A stretch of 64,000 nt of DNA. Origin: Pseudomonas karstica. Its GTDB lineage: Bacteria > Pseudomonadota > Gammaproteobacteria > Pseudomonadales > Pseudomonadaceae. A program made the position numbers and the translations under genes. Under the pieces are notes generated by a model. The model had not been told where the DNA came from and did not search any database. It worked only from the letters and a program-made list of their open reading frames with translations. The DNA lies in assembly GCF_009707515.1 (NCBI RefSeq), contig NZ_WLYI01000021.1, positions 53,751 to 117,750 on the forward strand. The letters run 5' to 3'. Positions 36,027 to 51,900 of this stretch are shown one piece after another; position 1 is the first letter of the stretch; every line of letters begins with the position of its first letter.

Positions 36027-37289
36027 TCAGAAATTGCCTTTCACCCAAGCCTGCAACCGCTCGAACAACGGGGCTTTCGCTTCGTCGTCGCTTCTGTAGC
36101 TGTCGCGGCTGCTCGGACCCGACAGGGAAATGCCATCGGTCTGCTTTTGCAGCCCGTACAACAGCAAGCCCACACCGGTGGAATAAATCGGGTTGCGCAC
36201 CACGTCGCCCAGGCCTTTCACGCCATGGGGCACGCCCAGGCGCACCGGCATGTGGAAGATTTCCTCGGCCAGTTCGACCGCGCCTTCCATCTTCGAGGTG
36301 CCACCGGTCAGCACGATGCCGGCCGGGATCAAATCTTCATAACCGCTGCGGCGCAATTCAGCCTGGATCAGGGTGAACAGTTCGTCGTAGCGCGGCTCGA
36401 CCACTTCGGCCAAGGCCTGGCGCGACAGTTCGCGCGGTGGACGGTCGCCTACGCTTGGCACCTTGATGGTTTCACCGGCACCGGCCAGCTTGGCCAGGGC
36501 GCAGGCGTAGCGGATCTTGATTTCTTCGGCGTACTGGGTCGGAGTGCGCAATGCCATGGCAATGTCGTTGGTCACCTGGTCGCCGGCAATCGGGATCACG
36601 GCGGTGTGGCGGATCGCACCCTCGGTGAAAATCGCGATATCGGTAGTACCGCCGCCAATATCCACCAGGCACACGCCCAATTCTTTTTCGTCGTCGGTCA
36701 GCACCGAATACGCGGAAGCAAGCTGCTCAAGAATGATTTCGTCGATTTCCAGGCCGCAGCGGCGCACGCACTTTTCAATGTTCTGCGCAGCGTTGACGGC
36801 ACACGTGACCACGTGGACCTTGGCTTCCAGGCGCACGCCCGACATGCCCAGGGGCTCGCGAACGCCTTCCTGGTTATCGATCACGTAATCCTGCGGCAGG
36901 GTATGCAGCACCCGCTGGTCGGCCGGGATCGCCACGGCTTGCGCAGCGTCCAGTACCCGCTCAAGGTCAGCCGAGCTGACTTCGCGGTCACGAATCGCCA
37001 CGATGCCGTGGGAGTTCAGGCTACGGATATGGTTGCCCGCAACACCGACAAACGCCGAGTGAATCCGGCAGCCGGCCATCAATTGCGCTTCTTCGATGGC
37101 GCGCTGGATCGATTGCACGGTGGATTCGATATTGACCACCACGCCCTTCTTCAGGCCCCGGGACGGATGCGTGCCGATTCCGACGATTTCCAGCGTGCCG
37201 TCGTCCGCGACCTCGCCTACCAGCGCCACCACCTTGGAGGTGCCGATATCGAGACCGACGATCATTTTGCCGCTTTGCACGTTTGCCAT
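36027..37289 (-). CDS. ftsA: Cell division protein FtsA
   Basis: 420-residue actin-like ATPase that tethers FtsZ to the membrane. It shows MIVGLDIGTSKVVALVGEV, the phosphate-binding CLVDIGGGTTDIAIF and the adenosine-site VLTGGTSKMEGA. The C-terminal amphipathic helix (LFERLQAWVKGNF) is the membrane-targeting sequence. It follows ftsQ by 15 bases. Confidence 0.97.
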   Translation of the reverse strand: MANVQSGKMIVGLDIGTSKVVALVGEVADDGTLEIVGIGTHPSRGLKKGVVVNIESTVQSIQRAIEEAQLMAGCRIHSAFVGVAGNHIRSLNSHGIVAIRDREVSSADLERVLDAAQAVAIPADQRVLHTLPQDYVIDNQEGVREPLGMSGVRLEAKVHVVTCAVNAAQNIEKCVRRCGLEIDEIILEQLASAYSVLTDDEKELGVCLVDIGGGTTDIAIFTEGAIRHTAVIPIAGDQVTNDIAMALRTPTQYAEEIKIRYACALAKLAGAGETIKVPSVGDRPPRELSRQALAEVVEPRYDELFTLIQAELRRSGYEDLIPAGIVLTGGTSKMEGAVELAEEIFHMPVRLGVPHGVKGLGDVVRNPIYSTGVGLLLYGLQKQTDGISLSGPSSRDSYRSDDEAKAPLFERLQAWVKGNF

Positions 37290-37304
37290 GGGTCCTGCCT
37301 CTTC

Positions 37305-38171
37305 TTAATTCTTCGCGACAGCGGGCTGCGCTGCCGTGGGCGCCGCAGGGGCCCGCCAGCCGACGGCAAGGCCGTTGGCATAACGCAGGTCGATGCTCGC
37401 AATGTTCGTAATCTGTTCTTTCAAGTTTTTTTCATAGATGGCAATAAAACGGCGCATCTTTTCCACCAAGTGGCCGCGTCCCAGCAACAACTCAATGCCC
37501 GGGCCGGAACTGCCTGCCCCAGTGGTCAAAAACCAACTGCCCCGCTCGCGCAATTCCAATCGCGCAATGGAAAAGCCCAGTGGCCGCAGCATCTGGCTCA
37601 AGGTCTGGTACTGCTGCATCACTTGCTGTTGCGCCCGTTGTGGCCCGAACAACTGCGGCAAATGCTCGTAGTTGGCCAGTTCCCGCGGGGTGAAGGCCTG
37701 GCCCTGGTTGTTCAACAGCGCCTCATCGCCCCAACGGGCCACGGGCAGTTGTTCTTCCAGGCGGATCGTCACTTGATTCGGCCAGACCCTGCGCACTTCG
37801 GCGTGGGCAATCCACGGCATCTGCTCCAACTCGGAACGCATGCCCGCGAGGTCAACGGTGAAGAAGCTCGCCGCCAGGAATGGGCCGATCCGCTGCTGTA
37901 CCGCTTGCTGGCTGATGTAGCTCAAATCACCTTGCACGTTGACCTTGGTGATCGGTCGGTCGGCGTAAGGCAGCAAACGCTGGGCACCTTCGTAGGTACC
38001 GAAACCCAACGCTACCAACAGCACCGGCCAGAACAGGGCCTTGAGAAAACCAAAGTTGGCTTTCGGCAGGCGCGCCGACATCGGCTCTTTAGCCACCATT
38101 CGACTGGCACCCCGTGGCACCGGCTTGCGGCCGGGTGCGGGTTGCTGATGACGAAGCGATGCGCCTTGCAT
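37305..38171 (-). CDS. ftsQ: Cell division protein FtsQ
   Basis: 288-residue bitopic membrane protein linking early and late division proteins (FtsB, FtsL). A basic cytoplasmic N-terminus, one membrane helix (about 43-62, [19 protein letters not shown]), a POTRA domain ([20 protein letters not shown]) and a beta domain follow. The Pro/Ala-rich tail ([13 protein letters not shown]) is variable in the family. It begins four bases after ddlB ends. Confidence 0.95.
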   Translation of the reverse strand: MQGASLRHQQPAPGRKPVPRGASRMVAKEPMSARLPKANFGFLKALFWPVLLVALGFGTYEGAQRLLPYADRPITKVNVQGDLSYISQQAVQQRIGPFLAASFFTVDLAGMRSELEQMPWIAHAEVRRVWPNQVTIRLEEQLPVARWGDEALLNNQGQAFTPRELANYEHLPQLFGPQRAQQQVMQQYQTLSQMLRPLGFSIARLELRERGSWFLTTGAGSSGPGIELLLGRGHLVEKMRRFIAIYEKNLKEQITNIASIDLRYANGLAVGWRAPAAPTAAQPAVAKN

Positions 38172-38175
38172 GGTC

Positions 38176-40569
<2,394 letters not shown>

Positions 40570-40577
<8 letters not shown>

Positions 40578-41640
40578 GGGCCACCTCCAGGCAGATATCG
40601 ACCACGGTACGGGTTGCGTCAGGTTTGGCCAGGCGGGCTGCGGTGTTCGCCATGCTGTTCAGTCGTTCCGGTTGCATCAAAACCTCAGTCAGGCGTGCGG
40701 CCAAATCGGCGGCGCCGGTCGTTCTTTGCGGCAGCAGGAAGGCAGCGCCCTCCTCGGCCAAATATTCGGCGTTGCGGGTCTGGTGATCGTCGATGGCATG
40801 GGGCAAAGGCACCAGCAAGGACGGCAGGCCCGCGGCAGCCAGTTCACTGACGGTCAACGCACCTGCGCGACAAACCACCAGGTCGGCCCAGCCGTAGGCA
40901 TGGGCCATGTCTTTGATGAAGGGCTGTACGTTGGCCTCGACACCCGCGTCGCGGTAGCGGCCTGCAGTCACCTCATCGTGGTTCTTGCCTGCCTGATGGA
41001 AAACGGCCGGACGCTGTTCCACAGGAAGTTGCGACAGGGCTTCAGGCAGCAATTTATTCAACGGCTCGGCCCCCAGGCTTCCGCCCAGGATCAACAAATG
41101 CGGCTTGCGGCCGGCCGGGGCCTGGCGAGCGATAGCCATGAACAGCTCGGTACGTACCGGATTACCGGTGGTACGGCGCTTGTCCGACGGGGCAAAGGTG
41201 TTGGGAAACGCTTCGCATACCCGCGCAGCCAACGGCACCAACAACCGGTTGGCGGTTCCCGCAACGGCATTCTGTTCGTGGACAATCACGGGCACACCCG
41301 CGAGCCTGGCCGCGACACCACCAGGACCGGTCACATAACCACCAAAGCCCAGTACGCACACCGGCTTCAATTCGCGGATCACCTTACGGGCTTGCCACAC
41401 CGCCTTGAGTAATACGAACGGTGCCTTGAGCAGGGACAACTTGCCCTTGCCCCGCAGACCCGCGACGTTGATCAAATGCAATGGCAAGCCGGCATTCGGC
41501 ACCAATTCGTTTTCAATGCCCCGCGGCGTACCCAGCCAATGCACCGTGTAGCCACGGGTTTGGAATTCGCGGGCACAGGCCAGCGCCGGGAACACATGGC
41601 CACCGGTGCCACCCGCCATGATCAGCACGTTAGCGCCCAT
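40570..41640 (-). CDS. murG: UDP-GlcNAc transferase MurG (lipid II synthesis)
   Basis: 356-residue GT-B glycosyltransferase on the inner face of the membrane, converting lipid I to lipid [16 protein letters not shown], the HEQNAVAG motif and [19 protein letters not shown] are family hallmarks. The ATG at 41640 gives the standard start [11 protein letters not shown] and overlaps ftsW by 11 bases. Confidence 0.97.
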
Positions 41641-42853
41641 GGGTCGGCTCCTCGGCGAAGTCGCTTTCGCTGAACTCCATATCTTCGCTGCCCAAGTGGG
41701 TTCGACTCTCCCATTCGATGCGCAGCAATAAGCCAAGACAGGCGCAGCAAATCACCAGGGAACTGCCGCCATAGCTGAGAAACGGCAAGGTCAGGCCCTT
41801 GGTCGGCAGCAGGCCGACGTTTACCCCAATGTTGATCAAGAACTGGCCGATCCACAGGAACGCCAGGCCGTACGCCACATAAGCGGCGAAGTACTGCTTG
41901 GCTTTCTCGGCCCACAAGCCGATGTACATGGCCCGCACGCAGACAAACACGAACAGTGCGAGGGTGCACAAGGACCCTACGACGCCCAGTTCTTCAGCCA
42001 GCACCGAAAACACGAAGTCAGTGTGGGCTTCCGGCAGGTAGAACTGTTTCTGCACGCTATTACCCAGGCCGACACCCAACCACTCACCACGACCGAAAGC
42101 GATCAACGCCTGGGTCAACTGGTAACCGGAACCGAACTGGTCAGCCCACGGATCGGTAAAGGTGATCAGGCGAGCCATCCGGTAGGGTTGCGCCTGGACC
42201 AGGACCGTCACCGCTCCCACCGCCAGCAACACCATCAAGGTGAAGCGGAACAATCCGACGCCGCCAAGGAACAGCATTGCCGCTGCCGCGCCCATCATCA
42301 CAACAGTGGCACCGAAGTCGGGCTCCATCAGTAACAGGCCGGCCATGGGCAGCAACACGATGAATGGCTTGAAGAAGCCCATCCAGCTTTCGCGCACTTC
42401 TTTTTGGCGACGTACCAGATAACCCGCCAGGTAAATCACCACGAATACCTTGGCGATTTCAGACGGCTGCACGTTGAACGCACCGAAGCCGATCCAACGC
42501 ATGGAGCCGTTCACCTCACGGCCGATGCCCGGCACGACCACCATCACCAGCAAACCGAAAGCGCCGATCAGCATCAGCCAGCCCAGCCGCTGCCAGGTAG
42601 CGATCGGAATCATCATGGTGACGATGCACGTCGCCAGTCCGATCACCATGTACACCAGGTGGCGGATCATCATGTACAGGGTGTTACCCGACTGCACTGC
42701 GGCCACTTCCGAGGACGCCGAGGTAATCATCACCAGCCCCAGGCCCAGCAGTGCAAGGCAGCCGACGAGCATCGGGAAGTCGAGGTCAACACCGCGCCCG
42801 GTAATGATCGGCGATGGATACGGCTTGATGATATTTCTGAAGTTGATTGTCAT
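41630..42853 (-). CDS. ftsW: Septal peptidoglycan polymerase FtsW
   Basis: 407-residue SEDS-family membrane protein with about ten helices, which polymerises lipid II together with FtsI at the septum. It includes FNVQPSEIAKVFVVIYLAGY, EPDFGATVVMMGAAAAMLF and LPTKGLTLPFLSYGGSSL. The hydrophilic C-terminal tail (about 375-407) is acidic. Start and murD stop overlap as ATGA. Confidence 0.97.
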   Translation of the reverse strand: MTINFRNIIKPYPSPIITGRGVDLDFPMLVGCLALLGLGLVMITSASSEVAAVQSGNTLYMMIRHLVYMVIGLATCIVTMMIPIATWQRLGWLMLIGAFGLLVMVVVPGIGREVNGSMRWIGFGAFNVQPSEIAKVFVVIYLAGYLVRRQKEVRESWMGFFKPFIVLLPMAGLLLMEPDFGATVVMMGAAAAMLFLGGVGLFRFTLMVLLAVGAVTVLVQAQPYRMARLITFTDPWADQFGSGYQLTQALIAFGRGEWLGVGLGNSVQKQFYLPEAHTDFVFSVLAEELGVVGSLCTLALFVFVCVRAMYIGLWAEKAKQYFAAYVAYGLAFLWIGQFLINIGVNVGLLPTKGLTLPFLSYGGSSLVICCACLGLLLRIEWESRTHLGSEDMEFSESDFAEEPTHGR

Positions 42854-44196
42854 GCCAAGGCCTCCACGGCGCGGGCAAACAGCTGGCCACGCTCTTCGTA
42901 GTTCTTGAACATGTCAAAGCTGGCGCACGCCGGCGACAGCAATACCGCATCACCCGGTTGGGCCAGGGCCCGACATTGAGCGATGGCGTCGTCCAGCGAT
43001 TGCGCACGAACCTGTGGCACCGCATCGCCCAGGGCATCGGCGATCAAATCGCAATCCCGCCCCATCAGCACCACGGCGCGGCAATTGGCAGCCACCGGAC
43101 CTTTGAGGTCCTTGAAGTCAGCGCCCTTGCCATCGCCACCGGCAATCAACACCAGCTTGCCGTCGATATCGGCCCCCAGGCCTTCGATGGCAGCCAATGC
43201 GGCGCCAACATTAGTGGCCTTGGAGTCGTTGTAATAACTGACGCCGCCCAGGTCACGGACCCACTGACAGCGATGCTCAAGCCCGGCGAAAGTGCGCAGG
43301 CTCGACAGCATGGCGTCGAACGGCAAGCCGACCGCATGCCCGAGGGCCAGGGCCGCCAGGGCATTGGACTGATTGTGGGCACCACGGACTTTCAATTCGC
43401 GCACCGGCATCAGGTTCTGGAATTCAAAGGCCAGGTATTTCTCGCCGTTTTCTTCGCGAATGCCAAAGGCCTTGAAGTCCGGCTTGCTCAAGCCAAAGGT
43501 CCAGCACGGCAGGCCTTCACCCATCAACGGCCGGCTCAGGGCGTCCTGGCGGTTAACCACCACTTGCCGGGCACCGCGGAAGATCCGGTGCTTGGCCAGG
43601 TGATAGGCCGGCAGGCCGCTGTAGCGGTCCATGTGGTCTTCGCTGACATTCAACACAGTGGCCACTTCGGCCCCCAGTTGATCGGTGGTCTCCAGTTGGA
43701 AACTCGACAACTCCATCACATAGAGTTCGACGTCGTCGCTGAGCAGATCCAGCGCCGGGGTGCCCAGGTTGCCGCCCACGGCGACACGTTTGCCGGCCGC
43801 AGCCGCCATCTCGCCAACGAGGGTGGTGACGGTACTTTTTGCATTGGAGCCGCTGATGGCAACAATCGGCGCTTTTGCGTTACGCGCGAACAACTCGATA
43901 TCGCCGGACAATTTCACGCCACGGGCGGCTGCCGCTTGCAGGGCCTTGGTGGCCAACGCCAGGCCGGGGCTCACGTAGAGTTCGTCGGCACGGCAGAGAA
44001 ATTCCACATCCAACTCGCCACAACGCACTTCCACATGCGGGTAGTCACGGCGCAGCGTGACCAGCTCCGGTGGATTTTCCCGCGTATCGGCGACGGCAAA
44101 CGACGTGCCCCGGTTCGCCAGGAAGCGAACCAGGGACATGCCGCTCTTGCCGAGGCCGACAACGATGCGGAAGTGGTCAGAAGCGATCAAGGACAC
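42850..44196 (-). CDS. murD: UDP-N-acetylmuramoyl-L-alanine--D-glutamate ligase MurD
   Basis: 448-residue Mur ligase adding D-Glu. ATP loop AISGSNAKSTVTTL (Ala where many Mur ligases have Gly, normal for pseudomonad MurD as I recall), then LNVSEDHMDRY and YYNDSKATNVGAALAAI. Six bases separate it from the mraY stop. Confidence 0.97.
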   Translation of the reverse strand: MSLIASDHFRIVVGLGKSGMSLVRFLANRGTSFAVADTRENPPELVTLRRDYPHVEVRCGELDVEFLCRADELYVSPGLALATKALQAAAARGVKLSGDIELFARNAKAPIVAISGSNAKSTVTTLVGEMAAAAGKRVAVGGNLGTPALDLLSDDVELYVMELSSFQLETTDQLGAEVATVLNVSEDHMDRYSGLPAYHLAKHRIFRGARQVVVNRQDALSRPLMGEGLPCWTFGLSKPDFKAFGIREENGEKYLAFEFQNLMPVRELKVRGAHNQSNALAALALGHAVGLPFDAMLSSLRTFAGLEHRCQWVRDLGGVSYYNDSKATNVGAALAAIEGLGADIDGKLVLIAGGDGKGADFKDLKGPVAANCRAVVLMGRDCDLIADALGDAVPQVRAQSLDDAIAQCRALAQPGDAVLLSPACASFDMFKNYEERGQLFARAVEALA

Positions 44197-44202
44197 TCGT
44201 CT

Positions 44203-45285
44203 CTACCTCAGTTTCAGGGTGGCAAGGCCGACCAGAACCAGAATCACGGTGATGATCCAGAAGCGGACAATCACGCGTGGCTCAGGCCAGCCCTTGAGTT
44301 CAAAATGGTGGTGTATCGGAGCCATGCGAAATACGCGGCGCCCGGTCAACTTGAAGGAGGCCACCTGGATCACCACCGACAAGGTTTCCATCACGAACAC
44401 ACCGCCCATGATGAACAGAACAATTTCCTGGCGTACGATCACCGCGATCGTGCCGAGGGCCGCGCCCAGCGCCAGTGCGCCTACGTCACCCATGAACACC
44501 TGGGCCGGATAGGTGTTGAACCACAAAAAGCCCAGGCCGGCACCGATCAGCGCCCCGCAGAACACAATCAGTTCGCCGGCACCTGGCACGTAGGGAATCA
44601 ACAGGTATTCAGCGAATTTCACGTTACCCGACAGGTAGCAGAAGATACCCAGCGCACCACCGACCATCACCGTCGGCATAATCGCCAGGCCGTCGAGGCC
44701 GTCGGTCAGGTTGACCGCGTTGCTGGAGCCGACGATCACGAAATAGGTCAACACCACGAAGCCAACGCCCAACGGAATGCTGGCGTCCTTGAGCATTGGC
44801 AGGATCAGGGTGGTTTCCACCGCGCTTGGTGCGGTCATATAAAGGAAGATCGCCGCGCCCAGGCCAAACACCGACTGCCAGAAATACTTCCAGCGGCTTG
44901 GCAGCCCCTTGGAGTTTTTCTCGATCACTTTGCGGTAGTCATCAACCCAGCCAATGGCGCCAAACAACAGGGTCACCAGCAGTACGACCCAAACGTAACG
45001 GTTGTTCAGGTCAGCCCAGAGCAAGGTGCTGATGCCAATGGACGACAGAATCAGCGCGCCGCCCATGGTCGGGGTGCCGGACTTGGACAGATGCGACTGC
45101 GGGCCATCATTGCGAACCGACTGGCCAATCTGCAGGCTCTGTAACGTACGGATCATCCATGGCCCCAGAAACAGCGACAACGACAGCGCGGTCAGCACAC
45201 CCAAAATCCCGCGCAGGGTCAGGTACTGAAAGACCGCGAAGCCTTTGTGGAACTGTTGCAGATACTCAGCCAGCAGCAGCAGCAT
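44203..45285 (-). CDS. mraY: Phospho-MurNAc-pentapeptide translocase MraY
   Basis: 360-residue integral membrane enzyme making lipid I on undecaprenyl phosphate. Conserved motifs are [14 protein letters not shown], the Asp pair in [35 protein letters not shown] and [12 protein letters not shown]. The ATG at 45285 overlaps the murF stop (TAATG); an in-frame start nine codons earlier lies inside murF. Confidence 0.98.
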   Translation of the reverse strand: MLLLLAEYLQQFHKGFAVFQYLTLRGILGVLTALSLSLFLGPWMIRTLQSLQIGQSVRNDGPQSHLSKSGTPTMGGALILSSIGISTLLWADLNNRYVWVVLLVTLLFGAIGWVDDYRKVIEKNSKGLPSRWKYFWQSVFGLGAAIFLYMTAPSAVETTLILPMLKDASIPLGVGFVVLTYFVIVGSSNAVNLTDGLDGLAIMPTVMVGGALGIFCYLSGNVKFAEYLLIPYVPGAGELIVFCGALIGAGLGFLWFNTYPAQVFMGDVGALALGAALGTIAVIVRQEIVLFIMGGVFVMETLSVVIQVASFKLTGRRVFRMAPIHHHFELKGWPEPRVIVRFWIITVILVLVGLATLKLR

Positions 45286-46655
45286 TAATGTTTCTCCGTA
45301 CTTGAGCCACACAAAGCCACGACGACGTTTTCCATCACCGCGCTGCGCGATCCCTTGATCAAAATAGTGGTGTGTTTGTCTTGTTCGGTTGTGCCCAGCG
45401 CCTGGATCAGCTCGGCCTGGCTTGCAAAGTGCCGTGCCCCGGGACCGAAGGCGCCCACTGCGTGAGCCATGTTCGAACCCACGGCGTAAAGAGCATCAAC
45501 CTTGCCTGCGGCATAGGTGCCCACTTCACGGTGAGCCTGTTCAGCCCAATCACCCAACTCCGCGATATCACCAAGCACCAGGACCTTACGGCCATCAAAG
45601 CCAGCCAGCAGGTCGATGGCGGCACAGATCGAGGATTGGTTGGCGTTATAGGTGTCATCGATGACGCGCATACCGTTGGTTGCCAGTTGTGCAACGGTAC
45701 GGCCCTTGACCGGTTGTACCGCGCCAAGGCCGGTGGCGATGCCAAACAGCGAGATGCCCAGGACATGAGCGGCGGCCGCAGCGGCCAGGGCATTGGCGAC
45801 GTTATGGTTGCCCAGCAAATTCAGCTGGACGTGCACTTCACCTTGCGGGGTATGCAGGGTGAAGGCCGGGCAGCCACGGGCATCGACGGTGATCGTCGAA
45901 GCATGGAAATCAGCCGCAGCGTTGTTCACCGAAAAACTCAATACCTTGTGCCCCGCGGCGCGTACTCGCCAGGTTTCGAAGGCCTTGTCGTCGAGGTTCA
46001 ACACAGCGATGCCACAAGCATCGAGGCCTTCGAGGATTTCACCCTTGGCTTCGACGATTTTCTCTGGGCCACCGAACTCCCCCACATGGGCAGTGCCGGC
46101 ATTGTTGATTACAGCAACCTGGGGTTTGGTCAGGGCCACGGTGTAAGCGATTTCGCCAACGCGCGAAGCACCCAACTCGATAACTGCCGCAGTGTGTTCC
46201 GGAGCCAGTTCCAGCAAGGTCAGCGGAGCACCGAAATCATTGTTCAGGTTGCCACGGGTGGCCAGTACCGCCCCGCGTGTACGCAGGATGCCCGCCAGCA
46301 GTTCCTTGACCGTGGTTTTGCCACTGGAACCGGTGATCGCTGCCACTGGCTTATCGAAAGCCGCACGGTTCAGGGCACCGAGTTGCCCCAATGCCAGGCG
46401 AGTATCGGCCACCAACAATTGCGGCAAGGTCGACTCAGCAACTTCGCGCTGCACCAGGGCACCGACGGCGCCTTTGGCGGCGACTTCATTCAGATAGTCA
46501 TGACCATCGAAACGCGGGCCAGCCAGGGCGACGAACAGTTGCCCCGGCTTGATGGCGCGGCTGTCGATGCTGACGCCGTCGAAACTGCAATCGCTCGACA
46601 ACAGGTGTGCCGACAGGGCCTCGGTCAATTCGCTGAATTTCAGGGCCTTAAGCAT
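45285..46655 (-). CDS. murF: UDP-MurNAc-tripeptide--D-alanyl-D-alanine ligase MurF
   Basis: 456-residue Mur ligase adding D-Ala-D-Ala from Ddl. ATP loop [18 protein letters not shown], then [13 protein letters not shown] and [13 protein letters not shown]. It overlaps murE by eight bases. Confidence 0.97.
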   Translation of the reverse strand: MLKALKFSELTEALSAHLLSSDCSFDGVSIDSRAIKPGQLFVALAGPRFDGHDYLNEVAAKGAVGALVQREVAESTLPQLLVADTRLALGQLGALNRAAFDKPVAAITGSSGKTTVKELLAGILRTRGAVLATRGNLNNDFGAPLTLLELAPEHTAAVIELGASRVGEIAYTVALTKPQVAVINNAGTAHVGEFGGPEKIVEAKGEILEGLDACGIAVLNLDDKAFETWRVRAAGHKVLSFSVNNAAADFHASTITVDARGCPAFTLHTPQGEVHVQLNLLGNHNVANALAAAAAAHVLGISLFGIATGLGAVQPVKGRTVAQLATNGMRVIDDTYNANQSSICAAIDLLAGFDGRKVLVLGDIAELGDWAEQAHREVGTYAAGKVDALYAVGSNMAHAVGAFGPGARHFASQAELIQALGTTEQDKHTTILIKGSRSAVMENVVVALCGSSTEKH

Positions 46656-48110
46656 GAGCCACCTCCCACGCGGTCAAGGCATGATCGGCCTCCACCAGAT
46701 CGGAGAAAGCATGGCGTTCGCCGTTGATTTCCTGGTAGTCCTCGTGACCCTTGCCAGCCAGTACCACCACGTCGTCGGCGCTGGCACTGGCGATCAGTTG
46801 AGCGATGGCCACGCCACGACCGGCAACAAACGTCACTTTCGAAGCGTCGACAAAGCCTTCACGGATATCATCGAAAATCTGACTCGGTGCTTCGCTGCGA
46901 GGGTTGTCATCAGTGACAAGGACACCGTCCGCCAGCCGTTCGACAATTTGCGCCATCAGCGGACGCTTGCCGCGGTCGCGGTCGCCACCACAGCCGAACA
47001 GGCACAGCAACTTGCCCTTGGCGTGGGGACGCAGGGCCAGCAAAACTTTTTCCAGGGCATCCGGGGTGTGGGCGTAATCAACCACCACCAATGGCTGGGT
47101 GCCGCCACCCAGGCGCTGCATACGACCGGCCGGGCCTTCGAGCTTGGGCAATACGCGGAGGATTTCATCCAGGGCGTAATCCAGGCCAAGCAAGGCGCCG
47201 ACGGCAGCCAGGACATTGCTCAGGTTGAAGCGACCGAGCAAGGTGCTGCGCAGATGGTGTTCGCCCTGTGGCGTCACTAGCGTGGCGCGCACGCCTTCGT
47301 CATTAAACTGGGCTTCACGGCAATACAGGTAAGCGCTGGAATCCTCCAGGCTATAGCTGATCAGGCGCGCCTGGCTTTTTTCAGCCGCCAACTGGCGACC
47401 GAACTCATCGTCCAGGTTCACCACCCGGCACTTCAGGTCATTCCAGGCAAACAGCCTGGCCTTGGCGACGGCGTACGCCTGCATGGTGCCGTGGTAATCC
47501 AGGTGATCGCGGGACAGGTTGGTCATCACCGCCACATCGAACGCCAAGGCGGTCACTCGCCCCTGGTCCAGGCCGTGGGAGGACACTTCCATGGCAACGG
47601 CCTTGGCACCGGCCTTTTTCAGGTCGGCCAGGGTCGCCTGGACGGCAATCGGGTTGGGTGTGGTATGCAGGCCGCTTTGCAGCGCGCCATAGAAACCGGT
47701 ACCCAGTGTGCCGACAATGCCGCAGTGTTGACCCAGCAAATCAAGCGCCTGGGCAACCAACTGAGTCACGCTGGTCTTGCCGTTGGTGCCAGTGACACCC
47801 ACCAGGTTGAGAGCGCGGCTCGGGTCACCATAAAAGCGTCCGGCAATGTCCGACAGTTGCGCCGCCAGGCCCTTGACCGGAATCAACGGCACGTCGGTGA
47901 TCGGCAGCACGGTGGAGCCTTCCACTTCATAAGCGACGGCTGCCGCACCACGTTGCAAGGCGTCAGCAATGTGGGCACGGCCATCGAACTTGCCTCCCGG
48001 TACCGCCAGGAACAGGTCACCGGCACGCACATTGCGGCTGTCCAGAGTCAACTCGCGAATCAGCAGGTCACGGCCGGCGTGGGCAAAAATCTTGTTCAGG
48101 CTAAGAGACA

Positions 48111-48111
<1 letters not shown>
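46648..48111 (-). CDS. murE: UDP-MurNAc-L-Ala-D-Glu--meso-diaminopimelate ligase MurE
   Basis: 487-residue Mur ligase adding the third residue of the stem. ATP loop GVTGTNGKTSVTQLVAQAL. The DNPRSE motif (TDDNPRSEAP) marks specificity for meso-diaminopimelate, as expected for a Gram-negative wall. Its start shares one base with the ftsI stop. Confidence 0.97.
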
Positions 48112-50142
<2,031 letters not shown>

Positions 50143-50146
<4 letters not shown>

Positions 50147-51090
50147 CGCAACTTCTCCGCGACGCGCATGACAGCACTACGGGCACGTGGGTTGGCCTTG
50201 AGTTCTGCCTCGGAGGCGAACTGCGCTTTGCCATGGGTTTTGATTTTCGGCACAAAAGCTTCGAAGCGGACCGGCAGGTTGCGCGGCAGGTTGTCGGATT
50301 CACCCTTGACCAGGCGACGCATGAACAACTTGACGATGCGGTCCTCCAGGGAGTGGAAACTGATCACCACCAGGCGACCGCCCACTTCCAGGGATTCCAG
50401 GGCAGCTTCAAGGCCCGCCTCCAGGTCGCCCAATTCGTTGTTGACATGAATACGCAGGCCTTGGAAAGCACGGGTAGCCGGGTTCTTGCCCTTCTCCCAG
50501 GCCGGGTTGGCGACTTTCAGCACTTCGGCCAGGTCGGCAGTGCGTTCGAATGGCTGGATTTCCCGACGTTCGACCACGGCACGGGCCATACGACCGGAGA
50601 AACGCTCTTCACCGTATTCCTTGAACACTCGGGCAATTTCTTCCACCGGGGCGGTGGCGATGAACTGCGCGGCACTGACCCCGCGGGACGGGTCCATGCG
50701 CATATCGAGCGGACCGTCGTTCATGAAGCTGAAGCCGCGTTCGGGATCATCCAGCTGTGGCGACGACACACCAAGATCGAGCAAAACCCCGGCCACCTTG
50801 CCCGCCATGCCACGTTCGGCGACTTCCGCACCCAACTCGGCAAAGCTGCGCTGCACAACGACAAAGCGGCCGTCTTCGGCCGCTAGCGCTTGCCCGGTGG
50901 CAATCGCTTGAGGGTCTTTGTCGAACCCGAGGAGCTTACCGTCGGAACCGAGCTGGCTGAGGATCAACCGGCTATGCCCGCCACGCCCGAACGTGCCATC
51001 CAAATAGCAACCATCAGGGCGTACGGCGAGAGCCTCGACGGCTTCGTCAAGCAGTACGGTGATGTGGTTAAAGCCGCTATCAATAGTCAC
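50143..51090 (-). CDS. rsmH: 16S rRNA (cytosine1402-N4)-methyltransferase RsmH
   Basis: 315-residue SAM-dependent methyltransferase modifying C1402 of 16S rRNA, the same nucleotide 2'-O-methylated by RsmI, which is encoded 1.2 kb away. The N-terminus [15 protein letters not shown] and SAM loop [14 protein letters not shown] are typical, as are [18 protein letters not shown] and [17 protein letters not shown] overlap with mraZ. Confidence 0.97.
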
Positions 51091-51542
51091 AGGATCAAAT
51101 CACGCAGTTCATCAGGCATGGCGCCCGGTTGTTGAATAGCCGCCAGGTCTGCTGCCGAAACAGCATCCCAGGCACCTTCGTCCCACAATTGGAACTTGTT
51201 CAGTTGGCCTACCAGCATTGCGCGCTTGTCCAACTTGGCGTATTCGCGCAGACGCGGTGGAACCAGGAAACGACCACTGCCATCGAGTTCGAGATCGACG
51301 GCGTTACCAATCAACAAACGCTGCAAACGGCGGTTTTCTTCACGCAACGAAGGCAGGGCTCGCAACTTGGTTTCAATCAGTTCCCACTCATCGAGCGGGT
51401 AAACACACAAACAAGGGTCAACGGCGTCAATCGTGATGATTAACTGCCCGGAACTTCGCGAAATGAGCTCGTCACGATACCGGCTCGGCATAGCGAGACG
51501 GCCTTTTGCATCGAGACTGATAGCGTTAGCTCCGCGAAACAC
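51087..51542 (-). CDS. mraZ: Transcriptional regulator MraZ
   Basis: 151-residue AbrB-like DNA-binding protein that forms rings and represses the cluster promoter in E. coli. The two SpoVT/AbrB repeats appear as [18 protein letters not shown] and [18 protein letters not shown]. It starts at GTG with GGAG ten bases before it. First gene of the cluster, directly behind the promoter and repeats described at 51585-51646. Confidence 0.96.
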   Translation of the reverse strand: MFRGANAISLDAKGRLAMPSRYRDELISRSSGQLIITIDAVDPCLCVYPLDEWELIETKLRALPSLREENRRLQRLLIGNAVDLELDGSGRFLVPPRLREYAKLDKRAMLVGQLNKFQLWDEGAWDAVSAADLAAIQQPGAMPDELRDLIL

Positions 51543-51584
51543 AGGTGCGTTTCTCCAATTTTTAGCGTTTTACGTTCAAAAAAC

Positions 51585-51610
51585 CCACTTTATGCCACTT
51601 TCCGCCACTT
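51585..51610 (-). promoter_or_regulatory. Three MraZ-type operator repeats
   Basis: AAGTGG occurs three times on the minus strand with an exact 10-base period (plus-strand CCACTT at 51585, 51595, 51605). This matches the spacing of the TGGGN repeats bound by MraZ in E. coli. They lie between the -10 box and mraZ, so bound MraZ would block its own promoter. Confidence 0.75.
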
Positions 51611-51616
51611 GCGCAC

Positions 51617-51646
51617 ACTATAGGAATGCGCCCACCACACCGTCAA
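51617..51646 (-). promoter_or_regulatory. Promoter of the dcw cluster
   Basis: On the minus strand TTGACG (51646-51641) and TATAGT (51622-51617) are separated by 18 bases, close to the sigma-70 consensus. Transcription would start near 51610, at the MraZ repeats. Confidence 0.7.
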
Positions 51647-51900
51647 GGCGCGGATTAAAGGAAAAGCCTTACAGAACGGAGATTTAGGAAGGTAAACGAA
51701 GGGGAAACGACAGTTTTGCAATATTTTTGACTCGACAATAACCAACAGCTCAATAACCTAGAGCCGAAAGTTAAAGTAATTTATTAAGAGTAAGATTTTT
51801 TTGGTATTACGAAGACGCATCTGCCATTGATTCAGCAGGGAGGGATTCTTGCGTTACTACCGGATTTTTGCCCGAGATTCGAGCAAAAGGAAAAAGGTGG
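51647..51900. other. AT-rich intergenic region between the dcw promoter and rnpB
   Basis: No gene seen. Around 51710-51810 the DNA is clearly AT-rich, which could be an upstream (UP-like) element for the cluster promoter or part of rnpB termination. Confidence 0.4.

Noticed and set aside
42847..45144. A 765-codon plus-strand open frame opposite murD and mraY
   Set aside because: Antisense shadow of two certain genes; length comes from third-position GC bias.
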